From assembly GCF_900100735.1 (NCBI RefSeq), contig NZ_FNCJ01000004.1, positions 436,019 through 500,018 on the forward strand: DNA of 64,000 nt, read 5' to 3'. Each line of letters starts with the position of its first letter. Position 1 is the first letter of the stretch. The stretch comes from Paraburkholderia phenazinium (GTDB lineage Bacteria; Pseudomonadota; Gammaproteobacteria; Burkholderiales; Burkholderiaceae). The translations under genes and the position numbers were made by a program. Under the pieces are notes generated by a model that saw only the letters and a program-made list of their open reading frames with translations, was not told the DNA's origin and made no database searches. Shown here piece by piece: positions 10,439 through 20,293 of the stretch.

Positions 10439-11369
10439 TACGCGTGCTCCTCGATTCCATATACATCAGCGGCACGAGCACGGCCACGACGGTTGCGAGC
10501 ATCATCATCGACGACGCTGCGCCGACGCCCAGTTGCCCGCGGTTAAACGAAAACGTGTACATGAACATCGCGGGCAGCGACGACGAGGTACCCGGGCCAC
10601 CCGCCGTCAACGCGACGACGAGGTCAAAGGTCTTGATCGTGATGTGGCAGAGAATCAGCAGTACCGAGAAAAACACCGGCCGCATGCTTGGAATCACGAT
10701 CCGGCGGTAAATAGTGGGCAGCGTTGCGCCATCCACTTGTGCCGCCTTGAAAATTTCCGCATCCACACCGCGCAGGCCGGCGAGGAACAGCGCCATCACG
10801 AAGCCCGTCGATTGCCAGACGGCCGCGATCACGATACAGAAAATCGCGCGATCCGGATTGTCGAGCCAGTCGAACTGGAAGCTCGTCCAGCCCCAGTCGT
10901 GCAACACCTTTTGCATGCCGAGATTGGGGTTGAGAATCCATTGCCATGCCGTGCCGGTCACGATGAACGACAGTGCCATCGGATACAGGAACACCGCACG
11001 CAAAGCGCCTTCGTTGCGGATCTGCTGATCGAGCAGGATGGCGAGGAAGAGGCCCAGGCCCACGCAGATCGCGATGAACGGAATGCCGAACCAGCCGAGG
11101 TTAGCTGCCGAGGTCCACCACACATCGTTATCGAACAGCTCGCGATAACGGTCGAGGCCGACAAAATCGTAGCGTGGCATCAGCCGCGAATTCGACAGCG
11201 ACAGATAACCGGTTAGAAAGATGAAGCCGTAAACGAAGACCAGGCTGATCACGATGCTGGGAGAAAGCACCAGCTTCGGAATCCAGCGGTCGGCGAGCGC
11301 CGCCATGGGCGACGTGCGGCGGGTCACGGAGGCCGTGGATTTCCCGTTTCCGCTAAGAGAAGCAGTCAC
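10428..11369 (-). CDS. Sugar ABC transporter permease (MalF-like)
   Basis: The second permease subunit. The EAA-like loop is LRGVDAEIFKAAQVDGATLPTIYRRIVIP. I choose the GTG at 11369 (313 residues), because AGGAG lies eight bases before it and the residues upstream of it are not conserved-looking; a longer frame to 11408 is open. About six helices are visible, starting with KLVLSPSIVISLVFVYGFIF. It lies between the binding-protein gene and the second permease. Confidence 0.9.
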   Translation of the reverse strand: MTASLSGNGKSTASVTRRTSPMAALADRWIPKLVLSPSIVISLVFVYGFIFLTGYLSLSNSRLMPRYDFVGLDRYRELFDNDVWWTSAANLGWFGIPFIAICVGLGLFLAILLDQQIRNEGALRAVFLYPMALSFIVTGTAWQWILNPNLGMQKVLHDWGWTSFQFDWLDNPDRAIFCIVIAAVWQSTGFVMALFLAGLRGVDAEIFKAAQVDGATLPTIYRRIVIPSMRPVFFSVLLILCHITIKTFDLVVALTAGGPGTSSSLPAMFMYTFSFNRGQLGVGAASSMMMLATVVAVLVPLMYMESRSTRNAA

Positions 11370-11517
11370 TACTCGACTCCTGAAACTGTGCTGCCCGCCA
11401 CTGCGCAAGCAATGCGCAACGCTGGACCGGCATAGGCTGTGACTCTGGGTAAACCTTCATGCTCAAGGGGGCGCCCGGCAACGCGTGGAGTCGCAACCGG
11501 GCGCTTTGCTACTGGAC

Positions 11518-12765
11518 TTACTTCGTCTTCGCAGCCTTCGCGAGCGCTGCAACTGCGGTCTTCGAATCCTGATCCGAGTTCATGAACTTCGTCACGACGT
11601 CGGTGATGGCGCCCGCCGTTGCGTCCGGCTGAGCCATGCCGTGCGCGAGCGACGGAACATAACCGCCAGCCTTGATGGCCGTTTGCTCATCCGCGTACGA
11701 CTGCTTGCCGCAAGCGTCGAACTTGTCCATGTTCACACCCAGACGAACCGGAATCGAACCCTTGTACAGGCTGAACTGCTCCTGGAAGTCCGGGCTCATG
11801 ATCGTCTTGGCCAGCGCCAGTTGACCCGGCGTTGCATCCTTCGCGCCCTTCTGCTGGAAGAACACGAACGAGTCGACGTTGAACGTGTACGACTTCGAGG
11901 TGCCCGGCACCGGTGCGCAGATATAGTCCGTACCCGGCTGCTTGTTCGCGTTCGCGAACTCGCCCTTCGCCCAGTCGCCCATGAACTGCATGCCGGCCTT
12001 GCCGTTGATGACCATGGCCGTTGCGAGGTTCCAGTCGCGGCCGGTACGGCCGTTGTCCATGTACGACTCGATCTTGCGGACCGTGTCGAACACGCCGACC
12101 ATCTGTTGCGACGTCAGGGTCTTCTGGTCGAGGTCGACCAGCGCCTTCTTGTAGAAGTCAGCGCCTTGCGACAGCACCACGTCTTCCCACAGCGTCAGGT
12201 CTTGCCACGGTTGTCCGCCAGCTGCGACCGGCTGGATGCCGGCAGCCTTCAGCTTGTCAGCCACGGCGAAGAATTCCGGCCACGTGGTAGGCGGCTTTGC
12301 GCCAACCTTGTCCAGGGCTGCCTTGTTGATCCAGATCCAGTTCACGCGGTGCACCGAGAACGGTGCTGCGACGTAGTGGCCGTCAGCGTGCATGATCTTG
12401 TCGATCTGCGGCGGCAGGTTCTTCTTCCAGTCACCCGCGACCGAATCGATCGGCACCAGCACGCCCTGCTCCGCCCATTCCTGGATCAGCGGACCCTTGA
12501 TCTGCGCAGCGCTCGGCGCATTGCCCGAGATCACCTGCGTCTTGAGTGCCGTCATGGCCGCCGCACCTGCGCCGCCCGCAACCGCGAAGTCCTTCCAGGT
12601 GTAGCCCTGCTTCTGCATGTCATCTTTCAGCACGCCGACGGCCTTCGATTCGCCGCCTGACGTCCACCAGTGCAGCACTTCGATCGACTCGGCAGCTTGC
12701 ACTGCGGATACGCCACACATCAGACCTGCGGCGCACAGAGCGCCCATGATCGCGCGGAATTTCAT
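11518..12765 (-). CDS. Sugar ABC transporter substrate-binding protein (GtsA-like)
   Basis: A 415-residue periplasmic binding protein of the family 1 extracellular solute-binding type. A signal peptide ends near VSAVQAAES, and the mature protein opens with IEVLHWWTSGGESKAVGVL, the opening of glucose/mannose binding proteins such as Pseudomonas GtsA. GGGGA-type ribosome site GGAGGAGATAA precedes the ATG. It is first in the transporter operon and is divergent from zwf, so sugar uptake and glucose-6-phosphate use are physically linked. Specificity for glucose is inferred from context. Confidence 0.92.
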   Translation of the reverse strand: MKFRAIMGALCAAGLMCGVSAVQAAESIEVLHWWTSGGESKAVGVLKDDMQKQGYTWKDFAVAGGAGAAAMTALKTQVISGNAPSAAQIKGPLIQEWAEQGVLVPIDSVAGDWKKNLPPQIDKIMHADGHYVAAPFSVHRVNWIWINKAALDKVGAKPPTTWPEFFAVADKLKAAGIQPVAAGGQPWQDLTLWEDVVLSQGADFYKKALVDLDQKTLTSQQMVGVFDTVRKIESYMDNGRTGRDWNLATAMVINGKAGMQFMGDWAKGEFANANKQPGTDYICAPVPGTSKSYTFNVDSFVFFQQKGAKDATPGQLALAKTIMSPDFQEQFSLYKGSIPVRLGVNMDKFDACGKQSYADEQTAIKAGGYVPSLAHGMAQPDATAGAITDVVTKFMNSDQDSKTAVAALAKAAKTK

Positions 12766-13173
12766 TGCTTATCTCCTCCAGACACCTGAACAAAAAACGA
12801 ATGGCCCCTGATTCTCCAGGGTGCTGTGGTTGGTTCAAACAGGCAAAACACTGGGCGATCGAGCTTCGGGCAAGCGCATGCGCGTGCATGTGCCGGCGAG
12901 CCGTCGTTCGGCCGCTGGAAGCTCAGAAGATGAGTGGTTCGGGATGCAACTGACTGTCTCCTCTTTTGATTTTTGCCTGCCCGCGTCGCGCGCGGCAGAC
13001 TCGAGGTGCCTCACACGTTAACCCTGATACCGCGCCGCTGTGAGCCGCCGCCAAGGCAGCCAGCACATGCAAAAACGCAATGTCCATTAACATGAAGGGG
13101 ACGCCTGCCGATTCGGGAAAACGCGCATCTTGCTTCGCTGCGCACGCTTTTTTCATCGAATTAGCGCTACCTC
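12766..13173. other. Long divergent control region between the sugar ABC operon and zwf
   Basis: Over 400 bases without a convincing gene on either strand. It must hold the promoter of the transporter operon. I found no second copy of the palindrome seen at 13183-13201, so the transporter may be controlled by another site or at a distance. Confidence 0.4.
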
Positions 13174-13201
13174 TTGATTTGGATTGTAGTTAAACTACAA
13201 T
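13174..13201 (+). promoter_or_regulatory. Predicted sigma-70 promoter of zwf
   Basis: TTGATT (13174-13179) and TACAAT (13196-13201) are separated by 16 bases, a good match to -35 and -10 elements, about 70 bases before the zwf ATG. The -10 box lies inside the HexR-like palindrome. Confidence 0.6.
13183..13201. promoter_or_regulatory. HexR-type operator palindrome
   Basis: ATTGTAGTTAAACTACAAT is a perfect 9+1+9 palindrome. HexR operators in proteobacteria have TTGT and ACAA half-sites separated by an AT-rich centre, as here. The site covers the spacer and -10 of the predicted zwf promoter, which suits repression. The cognate regulator is probably the HexR-like half of the fusion gene at 15600. 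Confidence 0.7.
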
Positions 13202-13269
13202 TCAGTGTCAAAAAAAATTTTATCGGACTACGGTCGCTCCGGGCGGCCCCTGGACATCGACGGAGACTC

Positions 13270-14730
13270 ATGTTTACGGACTCAAGCTTCACCTTCGTTC
13301 TCTTCGGCGGAACTGGCGATCTGTCGATGCGCAAGATCCTCCCGGCACTGTATGAAGCACACCGTGCAGGCATGCTGGCGGAAAGCGGCAAGATCGTCGC
13401 TGTAGCGCGTCACATGGAAGATCGCGCGGACTATCTTGAGTGGGTCATTGAACACGTCAAGCCGTACGTCTCGAAGAACGGTCTCGACGAAAGCGCCTGG
13501 GCCGGTTTCCTTGAACGCATCCAGTTCGTCAAGCTCGACCTGGGCAAACCCGAAGACTTCGCGCTGCTGCGCGATGCGGTCGCCGGCCTGCCTGGCATCC
13601 GCGTGTTTTATCTCGCCACGGGCCCTTCGCTGTTCGTGCCGATCTGCCGCGCGCTCGCCGCTGTCGGCCTCAATACGAATTCGCGCATCGTGCTGGAAAA
13701 GCCGCTCGGCTACGACCTGAAGTCGTCCAACGCGATCAACGACGCAGTGGGCGAAATCTTCGCCGAAGAACAGATCTACCGGATCGACCACTACCTCGGC
13801 AAAGAGCCGGTGCAGAACCTGCTGGCGCTGCGCTTCGGCAATGCCCTGTTCGAACCGCTGTGGCGCCGCGAGTGGGTGGAAAGTATCCAGATCACGATCG
13901 CGGAAGAACTGGGCGTAGAAGCGCGCGGCGACTTCTACGACAATACCGGCGCGCTGCGCGACATGGTGCAGAACCATTTGCTGCAGTTGCTCTCGATTGT
14001 GGCGATGGAACCGCCGCATTCGATGGATTCGGATTCCGTGCGCGACGAAAAGCTGCGCGTGCTGCGGGCACTGAAACCCATCGATCCGCGCGACATCGGC
14101 AAGGTCGCTGTGCGCGGCCAGTATCATTCGGGCGTAATCCGCGGCACGTCGGTGCCGGCTTACGCGACCGAGCCTGGCGTCAAGGCGAACTCCAACACCG
14201 AGACCTTCGTCGCACTGAAGGTGGAAATCGAAAACTGGCGTTGGGCCGGCGTGCCGTTTTTCCTGCGCACCGGCAAGCGCCTGGCCGACCGCGTCGCCGA
14301 GATCGTGGTGAATTTCCGTGCGGTGCCGCATTCGGCGCTTGGGCCGACGGCCTTGCGTCCGGGCGCGAACCGGCTGGTGATCCGGCTGCAACCGAATGAA
14401 ACGATTCGTCTGTATTGCCTCGCCAAGCAACCCGGCGAGGGCATGAATCTCGCCAGCGTCCACCTCGACCTCGCGTTCGACCAGTTCTTCCGCGAAGGGC
14501 AGATGGAGGCTTATCAGCGCCTGTTGCTCGACGTGATCAACGGGCGCCTCGCGCTGTTTGTGCGGCGCGACGAGCAGGAGGCCGCATGGCGCTGGGTAGA
14601 ACCGATCCTGAACGAATGGGCAGCCGCTAACAAGCCGCCCAAGCCATACGCAGCAGGCACGTGGGGGCCGGCGGCCTCCAGCGCGATGCTGGCGCAGCAC
14701 GGCACGTACTGGCTGGAAGAAGAAAACTGA
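13270..14730 (+). CDS. zwf: Glucose-6-phosphate 1-dehydrogenase
   Basis: Zwf oxidises glucose 6-phosphate to 6-phosphogluconolactone with NAD(P)+, the entry to the Entner-Doudoroff and pentose phosphate routes. The nucleotide-binding motif FGGTGDLS is at residues 12-19, and the active-site signature RIDHYLGK at 171-178 carries the substrate-binding Lys and His. I choose the ATG at 13270 (486 residues) because GGAG is five bases upstream and the protein then begins as in other Zwf proteins; the longer open frame would run through the operator. It is first in a zwf-pgl-glk/hexR transcription unit. Confidence 0.96.
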   Translation: MFTDSSFTFVLFGGTGDLSMRKILPALYEAHRAGMLAESGKIVAVARHMEDRADYLEWVIEHVKPYVSKNGLDESAWAGFLERIQFVKLDLGKPEDFALLRDAVAGLPGIRVFYLATGPSLFVPICRALAAVGLNTNSRIVLEKPLGYDLKSSNAINDAVGEIFAEEQIYRIDHYLGKEPVQNLLALRFGNALFEPLWRREWVESIQITIAEELGVEARGDFYDNTGALRDMVQNHLLQLLSIVAMEPPHSMDSDSVRDEKLRVLRALKPIDPRDIGKVAVRGQYHSGVIRGTSVPAYATEPGVKANSNTETFVALKVEIENWRWAGVPFFLRTGKRLADRVAEIVVNFRAVPHSALGPTALRPGANRLVIRLQPNETIRLYCLAKQPGEGMNLASVHLDLAFDQFFREGQMEAYQRLLLDVINGRLALFVRRDEQEAAWRWVEPILNEWAAANKPPKPYAAGTWGPAASSAMLAQHGTYWLEEEN

Positions 14731-14920
14731 AATGCGGCGGCGCAGCGCGACAGGAAGACCGCGCCGCGTCCGCCGTGTGCATGACACCGATGGACTGAAC
14801 GGGGTGGCGCCGTAACGGCAAAGGCAATGGCAGCGAGCGGGATTGGTGTTCCGCGGGCAGCCTTTGCCAAACGTGACGGCATATTCCGCAGACCCAACAA
14901 AAAAGCAGTACGGAGGAGAA

Positions 14921-15622
14921 GTGATCGAGCTTCACGCTTTCGACGACCCGCGCGCCCAATCGGACGCGCTGGCGAAAGCGGTGGGCGACGCATTACAAGC
15001 GTCCCTTGCCGCTAAGGCAACCGCCGCCACTGGCGCGGACCACGTCACGCTTGCAGTGTCGGGCGGCAGCAGTCCGCGTCCGTTCCTGCAGACCTTGTCT
15101 ACGCAACCGTTCGACTGGGCGCGCATTGCCGTGACGCTGGTCGACGACCGTTGGGTTCCCGAAACGGACAGCGCGAGCAATTCGCGTTTTGCGCACGAGA
15201 CGCTGCTGCAGAACGCCGCGCAGGGCGCCGCTTTCTGGCCGCTGGTGGATACGACCCAATCGCTCGAAGCGCACGTTGCCGCGCTGAACGCCGACCCACG
15301 CCGCACGCTGCCGGATGTCGCCGTGCTCGGCATGGGCGAGGACGGCCACACGGCGTCGATCTTCGCGGACGCGCCGGAGTGGGACTTCGCCATCACGACA
15401 CCCGAGCGCTTTGTCGCGGTACATCCGGGCAGCGCGCCGCATGCACGGGTGAGCTGGTCGATGTCCGCGTTGAAGCAGATGGGCCGCCTGTTTCTGTTGA
15501 TTGCAGGACCGCGCAAGCTGGACGTGCTGAATGCCGCCGCCGCTGCGCCACAAAAAAATGCCATCTCAAAGCTGGCAAACGACAAGGGAGTGAGACTCGA
15601 TGTCTACTGGTGTGAAAAGTAA
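14921..15622 (+). CDS. pgl: 6-phosphogluconolactonase
   Basis: Hydrolyses the lactone made by Zwf to 6-phosphogluconate. Family features are [14 protein letters not shown] near residue 45, [10 protein letters not shown], and [19 protein letters not shown], the motif with the catalytic His. I choose the GTG at 14921 because it follows GGAGGAGAA closely and the frame before it is unlike the family; this gives 233 residues. The gene end overlaps the start of the glk/hexR fusion by 23 bases, so translation is probably coupled. Confidence 0.93.
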   Translation: MIELHAFDDPRAQSDALAKAVGDALQASLAAKATAATGADHVTLAVSGGSSPRPFLQTLSTQPFDWARIAVTLVDDRWVPETDSASNSRFAHETLLQNAAQGAAFWPLVDTTQSLEAHVAALNADPRRTLPDVAVLGMGEDGHTASIFADAPEWDFAITTPERFVAVHPGSAPHARVSWSMSALKQMGRLFLLIAGPRKLDVLNAAAAAPQKNAISKLANDKGVRLDVYWCEK

Positions 15623-17516
15623 CGCTGTCCCGGGTGCGGGTCAGCACGCCGACGGACCGCGGCTCCTGGCCGACATCGGCGGCACCAATGCGCGTTTTGC
15701 ACTGGAGACCGGACCAGGCGAGATTGGCCAGGTACAGGTGTATCCGTGCGCCGACTACCCGGGCGTCGCCGAAGTCATCAAGAAGTACCTGAAGGACACG
15801 AAGATCGGCCGCGTGAACCACGCGGCGATTGCGATTGCGAACCCGGTCGACGGCGACCAGGTCAGCATGACCAACCACGACTGGACCTTTTCGATCGAAG
15901 CCACGCGCCGCGCGCTGGGCTTCGACACACTGCTGGTCGTCAACGACTTCACGGCGCTGGCGATGGCATTGCCGGGCCTGACCGACTCGCAGCGCGTGCA
16001 GGTGGGCGGCGGTGCACGCCGGCCCAACAGCGTGATCGGTCTGCTGGGTCCGGGCACGGGCCTCGGCGTTTCCGGCCTGATTCCGGCTGACGACCGCTGG
16101 ATTGCGCTGGGCAGCGAAGGCGGCCACGCCACTTTCGCGCCGGCTGACGAGCGCGAAGATCTGGTGCTGCAGTACGCCCGTAAAAAGTGGTCGCACGTGT
16201 CGTTCGAACGCGTTTGCGCGGGCCCAGGCATCGAGGTGATTTACCGGGCACTGGCAGCGCGCGACAAGAAGCGCGTACCGGCCAACTTCGACACGTCCGA
16301 AGTGGTCAAGCGTGCGCTCGACGGCGAGCCGCTGGCGGCGGAATCGGTGGATGTGTTCTGCGGCATTCTCGGCACATTCGCCGGCAACATTGCGGTGACG
16401 CTGGGTTCATTGGGCGGCATCTACATTGGCGGTGGCGTCGTGCCGCGCCTTGGCGAAGTCTTTGCGCGCTCGTCGTTCCGTAAGCGCTTTGAGGCGAAGG
16501 GGCGCTTCGAGACCTATCTGCAGAACGTGCCGACCTACGTGATCACGGCGGAGTACCCGGCATTCCTCGGCGTCTCGGCGATCCTGGCGGAGCAACTGTC
16601 GAATCGCGCGGGCGGAAGCTCTTCCGCGGTGTTCGAGCGGATCCGCCAGATGCGTGACGCGTTGACGCCGGCCGAGCGCCGCGTGGCGGATCTGGCCTTG
16701 AATCATCCGCGATCGATCATTAACGATCCGATTGTGGACATTGCGCGCAAAGCGGACGTGAGCCAGCCGACGGTGATCCGTTTTTGCCGCTCGCTGGGCT
16801 GCCAAGGGTTGTCCGATTTCAAGCTGAAACTGGCGACGGGGTTGACGGGAACGATTCCGGTAAGCCACAGCCAGGTTCATCTGGGTGATACGGCGACGGA
16901 CTTCGGCGCGAAGGTGCTGGACAACACGATCTCTGCGATTTTGCAGTTGCGTGAGCATTTGAATTTCGAGCATGTCGAGCGGGCGATCGATTTGTTGAAC
17001 GGCGCGCGGCGGATCGAGTTTTATGGGCTCGGCAATTCGAACATCGTCGCGCAGGATGCGCATTACAAGTTCTTCCGGTTTGGCATTCCTACGATTGCTT
17101 ATGGCGATCTGTACATGCAGGCGGCGTCGGCGGCGCTGCTTGGCAAGGGGGATGTGATTGTTGCGGTGTCGAAGTCAGGGCGTGCGCCTGAGTTGCTGCG
17201 GGTGCTGGATGTAGCGATGCAGGCTGGGGCGCAGGTGATTGCGATTACTTCTAGCAATACGCCGTTGGCTAAGCGCGCTACGGTGGCGCTGGAGACTGAT
17301 CACATTGAGATTCGTGAGTCGCAGCTTTCTATGATTTCGCGGATTTTGCATCTGGTGATGATAGATATTCTTGCCGTTGGGGTCGCCATTCGGCGGGCTT
17401 TGCCTAGTGAGGATGTGGCTGAAGCCGTCGCTAAGGTGCGTGGTGGCGCGGATGATGATGCTACTGCGGTGCTTGATTGGTTAAGTCATGGGGCCGCTTC
17501 TTCGGCGCGGGATTAA
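15600..17516 (+). CDS. glk: Bifunctional glucokinase / HexR-like RpiR-family regulator
   Basis: A 638-residue fusion. Residues 1 to about 340 are a bacterial glucokinase with the phosphate motif [25 protein letters not shown] and [13 protein letters not shown], which phosphorylates glucose. Residues from about 345 form an RpiR-type helix-turn-helix ([17 protein letters not shown], then [25 protein letters not shown]), and from about 460 a SIS sugar-phosphate domain ([31 protein letters not shown]). The regulator half resembles HexR, whose ligand in other bacteria is the Entner-Doudoroff intermediate KDPG. Such fusions are known in Burkholderia and join a kinase to the likely repressor of its own operon. 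Confidence 0.94.
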   Translation: MSTGVKSNAVPGAGQHADGPRLLADIGGTNARFALETGPGEIGQVQVYPCADYPGVAEVIKKYLKDTKIGRVNHAAIAIANPVDGDQVSMTNHDWTFSIEATRRALGFDTLLVVNDFTALAMALPGLTDSQRVQVGGGARRPNSVIGLLGPGTGLGVSGLIPADDRWIALGSEGGHATFAPADEREDLVLQYARKKWSHVSFERVCAGPGIEVIYRALAARDKKRVPANFDTSEVVKRALDGEPLAAESVDVFCGILGTFAGNIAVTLGSLGGIYIGGGVVPRLGEVFARSSFRKRFEAKGRFETYLQNVPTYVITAEYPAFLGVSAILAEQLSNRAGGSSSAVFERIRQMRDALTPAERRVADLALNHPRSIINDPIVDIARKADVSQPTVIRFCRSLGCQGLSDFKLKLATGLTGTIPVSHSQVHLGDTATDFGAKVLDNTISAILQLREHLNFEHVERAIDLLNGARRIEFYGLGNSNIVAQDAHYKFFRFGIPTIAYGDLYMQAASAALLGKGDVIVAVSKSGRAPELLRVLDVAMQAGAQVIAITSSNTPLAKRATVALETDHIEIRESQLSMISRILHLVMIDILAVGVAIRRALPSEDVAEAVAKVRGGADDDATAVLDWLSHGAASSARD

Positions 17517-17517
17517 G

Positions 17518-17757
17518 TGGTTTTTTTGCCTGCGGCGCTTGGCGTTGTTCTTAGGGCGTTGGCCTTTCCTTGTATTCTTAGTGGTCTATTAGCTTCGCCC
17601 CTGTGCGGGGCGGCACCTACTTTCTTTGCCGCCGCAAAGAAAGTAGGCAAAGAAAGCGGGCTCACACCGCCAGCTCGTAGTGAGCCGTCTTCGTACTTGA
17701 TCCGGGAACGGCCCTAAACGAGACCTGCCGTCGCATTTCTCACGTTAGTGACACAGC
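17518..17757. repeat. Left arm of a 240-bp imperfect inverted repeat
   Basis: This arm matches the reverse complement of 17988-18230 along nearly its whole length. It starts right after the glk/hexR stop. A perfect 14-bp hairpin lies inside: CCTACTTTCTTTGC (17616-17629) with GCAAAGAAAGTAGG (17634-17647). The same core occurs widely in Burkholderia genomes, where short open frames across it are often annotated as hypothetical proteins. Confidence 0.85.
17616..17647. terminator. Perfect hairpin in left repeat arm, possible terminator
   Basis: A 14-bp stem with a CGCC loop about 100 bases after the glk/hexR stop. It could end the zwf operon transcript, although no T-run follows. Confidence 0.4.
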
Positions 17758-17987
17758 GCTCATCCACCCCACTCCGCACTCCGTGCGTTGCGGATGGGTC
17801 TGCTCGGGAAACCGGTTTCGCGGTTGACGCCGTAGATCGAGCGGCGCCGGACACCAGGACACGAAACACTCAAGGGCCACATCTTTTACAAGTAAGCCAA
17901 ACCAACATAATTAGCATACCTATACGTTATACAGAAAGCGTTATACCCGACGGCGGAGCGCGCAGCGCGACGCTGGAACGGATGACT

Positions 17988-18230
17988 GCTGTGTCACTGA
18001 GTGGGAATGTGCGAGAGCAGGTCTCGTCTTGGGCCGTTCCCGGTAGTGGGCCGAGATGGCTCGCTATTCGCTAGCGGGGTGAGCCCGCTTTCTTTGCCTA
18101 CTTTCTTTGCGGCGGCAAAGAAAGTAGGTGCCGCCCCGCACAGGGGCGAACCTAATAGACCACGAAGAACACAAGGAAAGGCCAACGCCCTAAGAACAAC
18201 GACAAACGCCGCACAGGCAAAAACAGAACC
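17988..18230. repeat. Right arm of the 240-bp inverted repeat
   Basis: Mirror copy of 17518-17757, with its own perfect hairpin at 18097-18110 / 18115-18128. The arm ends exactly at the stop of the MFS gene. The 230 bases between the arms hold no recognisable gene. Confidence 0.85.
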
Positions 18231-19451
18231 CTAAGCAATACCCCCAGGAACCCCCCTCCCATGCCACCGCACAACAAGAATCCGCCCGCAATAACAAAGC
18301 ACCCCGGCAACACCAATAGTAACGCCCATACCTGTAGGTGAAGCCCCTCCCCAAAGCCCAACAGCAAGACTAGCCCCAGCCCCCAACGCAAGTTGGACTG
18401 CCCCAAACACCGCCGCAGCGGCCCCCGCATTATGCGGATACCGATGCATCAAATCAGTCGTGCAATTCGCCGACAACAACCCCACCACCCCAACCACAAA
18501 GAACAACCCAGCCACGATCGACCACAACCCACCCCAGCCGGTCAGGCAAACCAACGCAACAAACAACGACGCCACACAACTGACCGTCGCCGAAAACGAA
18601 ATGATCGGCAACGACCCCAACCGCCCAATCAACCGCGTGTTCATGAAATTCCCGAACATGATGCCGACAATATTCAACGCAAACAAAAACCCATAATGCT
18701 GCGCTGAAACGTGGAAATACTCGATGTACACAAACGGCGTCGCCGTGATGTACGCAAACATCGATGCAAACGCCATCCCGCCACACAACATGTGCCCCCA
18801 CGCCACCGGGTCGCGCAGCAACTTTCCATACGCTCCAAACGATTGCAGCACCGCCGAATGCTTGCGCTTCTCGGGTGGCCACGTCTCCGGTACCTTCAGG
18901 TAAGCCGTCACCGCGCACACCGTGCCGAATAGCGTCAATGCCACGAACACCACCCGCCAGCCACCCAGCAACAACAGTTGCCCGCCAATCAGCGGCGCCA
19001 GCAGCGGCCCAATCGACGTCACAATTGCCAGCATCGATAACACTCGCGCCGCATCGGCCGGCTCGTGCGCGTCGCGTGCAATCGCCCGCGCGAGCACCGA
19101 CGCGGCGCCCGCGCCGAGCGCCTGCACGAAGCGGAATGTCACCAGCGAGCCAATCGAAAACGACAGGCCGCAGGCAATGCTCGCCAGCGCGTACATGATG
19201 ATCCCGCCCAGCAGCACGGGCCGGCGGCCGAAAGAATCGGACAGCGGGCCGTACAGCAACATCCCGACCGAAAAGCCCAGCATGAAACTCGTCAACGTCG
19301 TCTGCGCGGCGCCGGTGCTGACCATAAACGCCTGCGCGATCGACGGCAGGCTCGGCAGGTACATGTCGATGGAAATCGGCCCGCACGCGGCCAGCGCACC
19401 AAGCAACAGGATCAGCCGGCCATCGGGCCGGCGTCGGGTGACGTGAGACAT
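18231..19451 (-). CDS. Bcr/CflA-family MFS drug exporter
   Basis: A 406-residue major facilitator protein with about 12 helices. The opening LILLLGALAACGPISIDMYLPSLPSIAQAF is the signature of the Bcr/CflA branch (drug:proton antiporters; some export sulfonamide, bicyclomycin or chloramphenicol). The helix 2-3 loop motif is LYGPLSDSFGRRPVLLGG. I choose the ATG at 19451 because the frame before it has no membrane-protein character. It is convergent with glk/hexR across the inverted repeat. Confidence 0.9.
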   Translation of the reverse strand: MSHVTRRRPDGRLILLLGALAACGPISIDMYLPSLPSIAQAFMVSTGAAQTTLTSFMLGFSVGMLLYGPLSDSFGRRPVLLGGIIMYALASIACGLSFSIGSLVTFRFVQALGAGAASVLARAIARDAHEPADAARVLSMLAIVTSIGPLLAPLIGGQLLLLGGWRVVFVALTLFGTVCAVTAYLKVPETWPPEKRKHSAVLQSFGAYGKLLRDPVAWGHMLCGGMAFASMFAYITATPFVYIEYFHVSAQHYGFLFALNIVGIMFGNFMNTRLIGRLGSLPIISFSATVSCVASLFVALVCLTGWGGLWSIVAGLFFVVGVVGLLSANCTTDLMHRYPHNAGAAAAVFGAVQLALGAGASLAVGLWGGASPTGMGVTIGVAGVLCYCGRILVVRWHGRGVPGGIA

Positions 19452-19687
19452 GGGAATCCAGAAGAAGCAGCCCGTCCACACATGTGTCGGACCGCGGGAA
19501 ACGGTGAAAGCGAATGCATTTGCAACCGTAATTCTACTTGACGGGTCAACCATACGTCGTGCGCTTGCTCAACCGGTACGTCCATCGCCAAGCCTGGGCG
19601 GGCGACAAACCCGGGACGCCGGACAATCGGTTAAGCTCCCGCCTTAATCCCCACCGGCCATCCCAACGCACCTGCCCCTACACCGTC

Positions 19688-20245
19688 ATGACCGCCTTCC
19701 TGCTGATCTGGAGCCCCAAGAAATGGCCTTGGCCGGAACTGCCCGAGGTGGCCAAACGCGTCGCCGCAGGTGAGGCGGTGACGGATGTGTGGGGCTGCGG
19801 CGTCGCCCGCAGCATCCTGCCGGGCGACCGCGTCTTTCTTCATCGGGTCACCCAGGAACCCAAGGGCGTGTTCGGCTCCGGCTACGTCACCCGGGCACCC
19901 TACGAAGTGCCCGACGCGAACTCCAAGCGCGGTTTCCGCTTATGCATCGACTTCGTCTATGACTGGCTGGTCGACGCGCATCAGGAGGTCGTCATCTCCC
20001 GCGACGCGTTGCGCGTGCATCCCTTCTCCGTGCAGACCTGGGACGCACAATCCTCCGGCACCTCCATCAAGCCCATGGCCGAGGGACCGCTGGAGAAGCG
20101 CTGGGCCGAGCTGACCGGCAAGCGCAAGCCGCCCCCGCTCACCGCGCCAACGGGGCCAACGCACTCTTCCAAGGTTTCGGCCCATGCCGCGGCAAAGCGA
20201 GCCGGGGCAAAGCGAGCCGCGTCAAAGAACAAGCCCGCGCCGTAG
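19688..20245 (+). CDS. EVE-like (PUA-fold) domain protein
   Basis: A 185-residue protein. The first 140 residues (FLLIWSPKKWPWPELPEVAK, GDRVFLHRVTQEPKGVFGSGYV, IDFVYDWLVD) have the layout of EVE/PUA-like domains, which bind modified bases in nucleic acids and occur alone or fused to restriction enzymes. The tail is a basic, Ala/Lys-rich low-complexity extension containing a 15-base DNA repeat. I choose ATG 19688 since the domain starts there. No partner restriction gene is next to it, so a role in modified DNA or RNA recognition is only inferred. Confidence 0.65.
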   Translation: MTAFLLIWSPKKWPWPELPEVAKRVAAGEAVTDVWGCGVARSILPGDRVFLHRVTQEPKGVFGSGYVTRAPYEVPDANSKRGFRLCIDFVYDWLVDAHQEVVISRDALRVHPFSVQTWDAQSSGTSIKPMAEGPLEKRWAELTGKRKPPPLTAPTGPTHSSKVSAHAAAKRAGAKRAASKNKPAP

Positions 20246-20293
20246 ACCAAACTCGCGTCGTAGACCCGCCCGTACCCGCCGCGCCGTTTGCGG

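Noticed and set aside
17517..17717. 66-residue frame, and a similar one at 17994-18185 on the other strand
   Set aside because: They are translations of the same repeat in the two arms; similarity reflects the DNA repeat, not a protein family.
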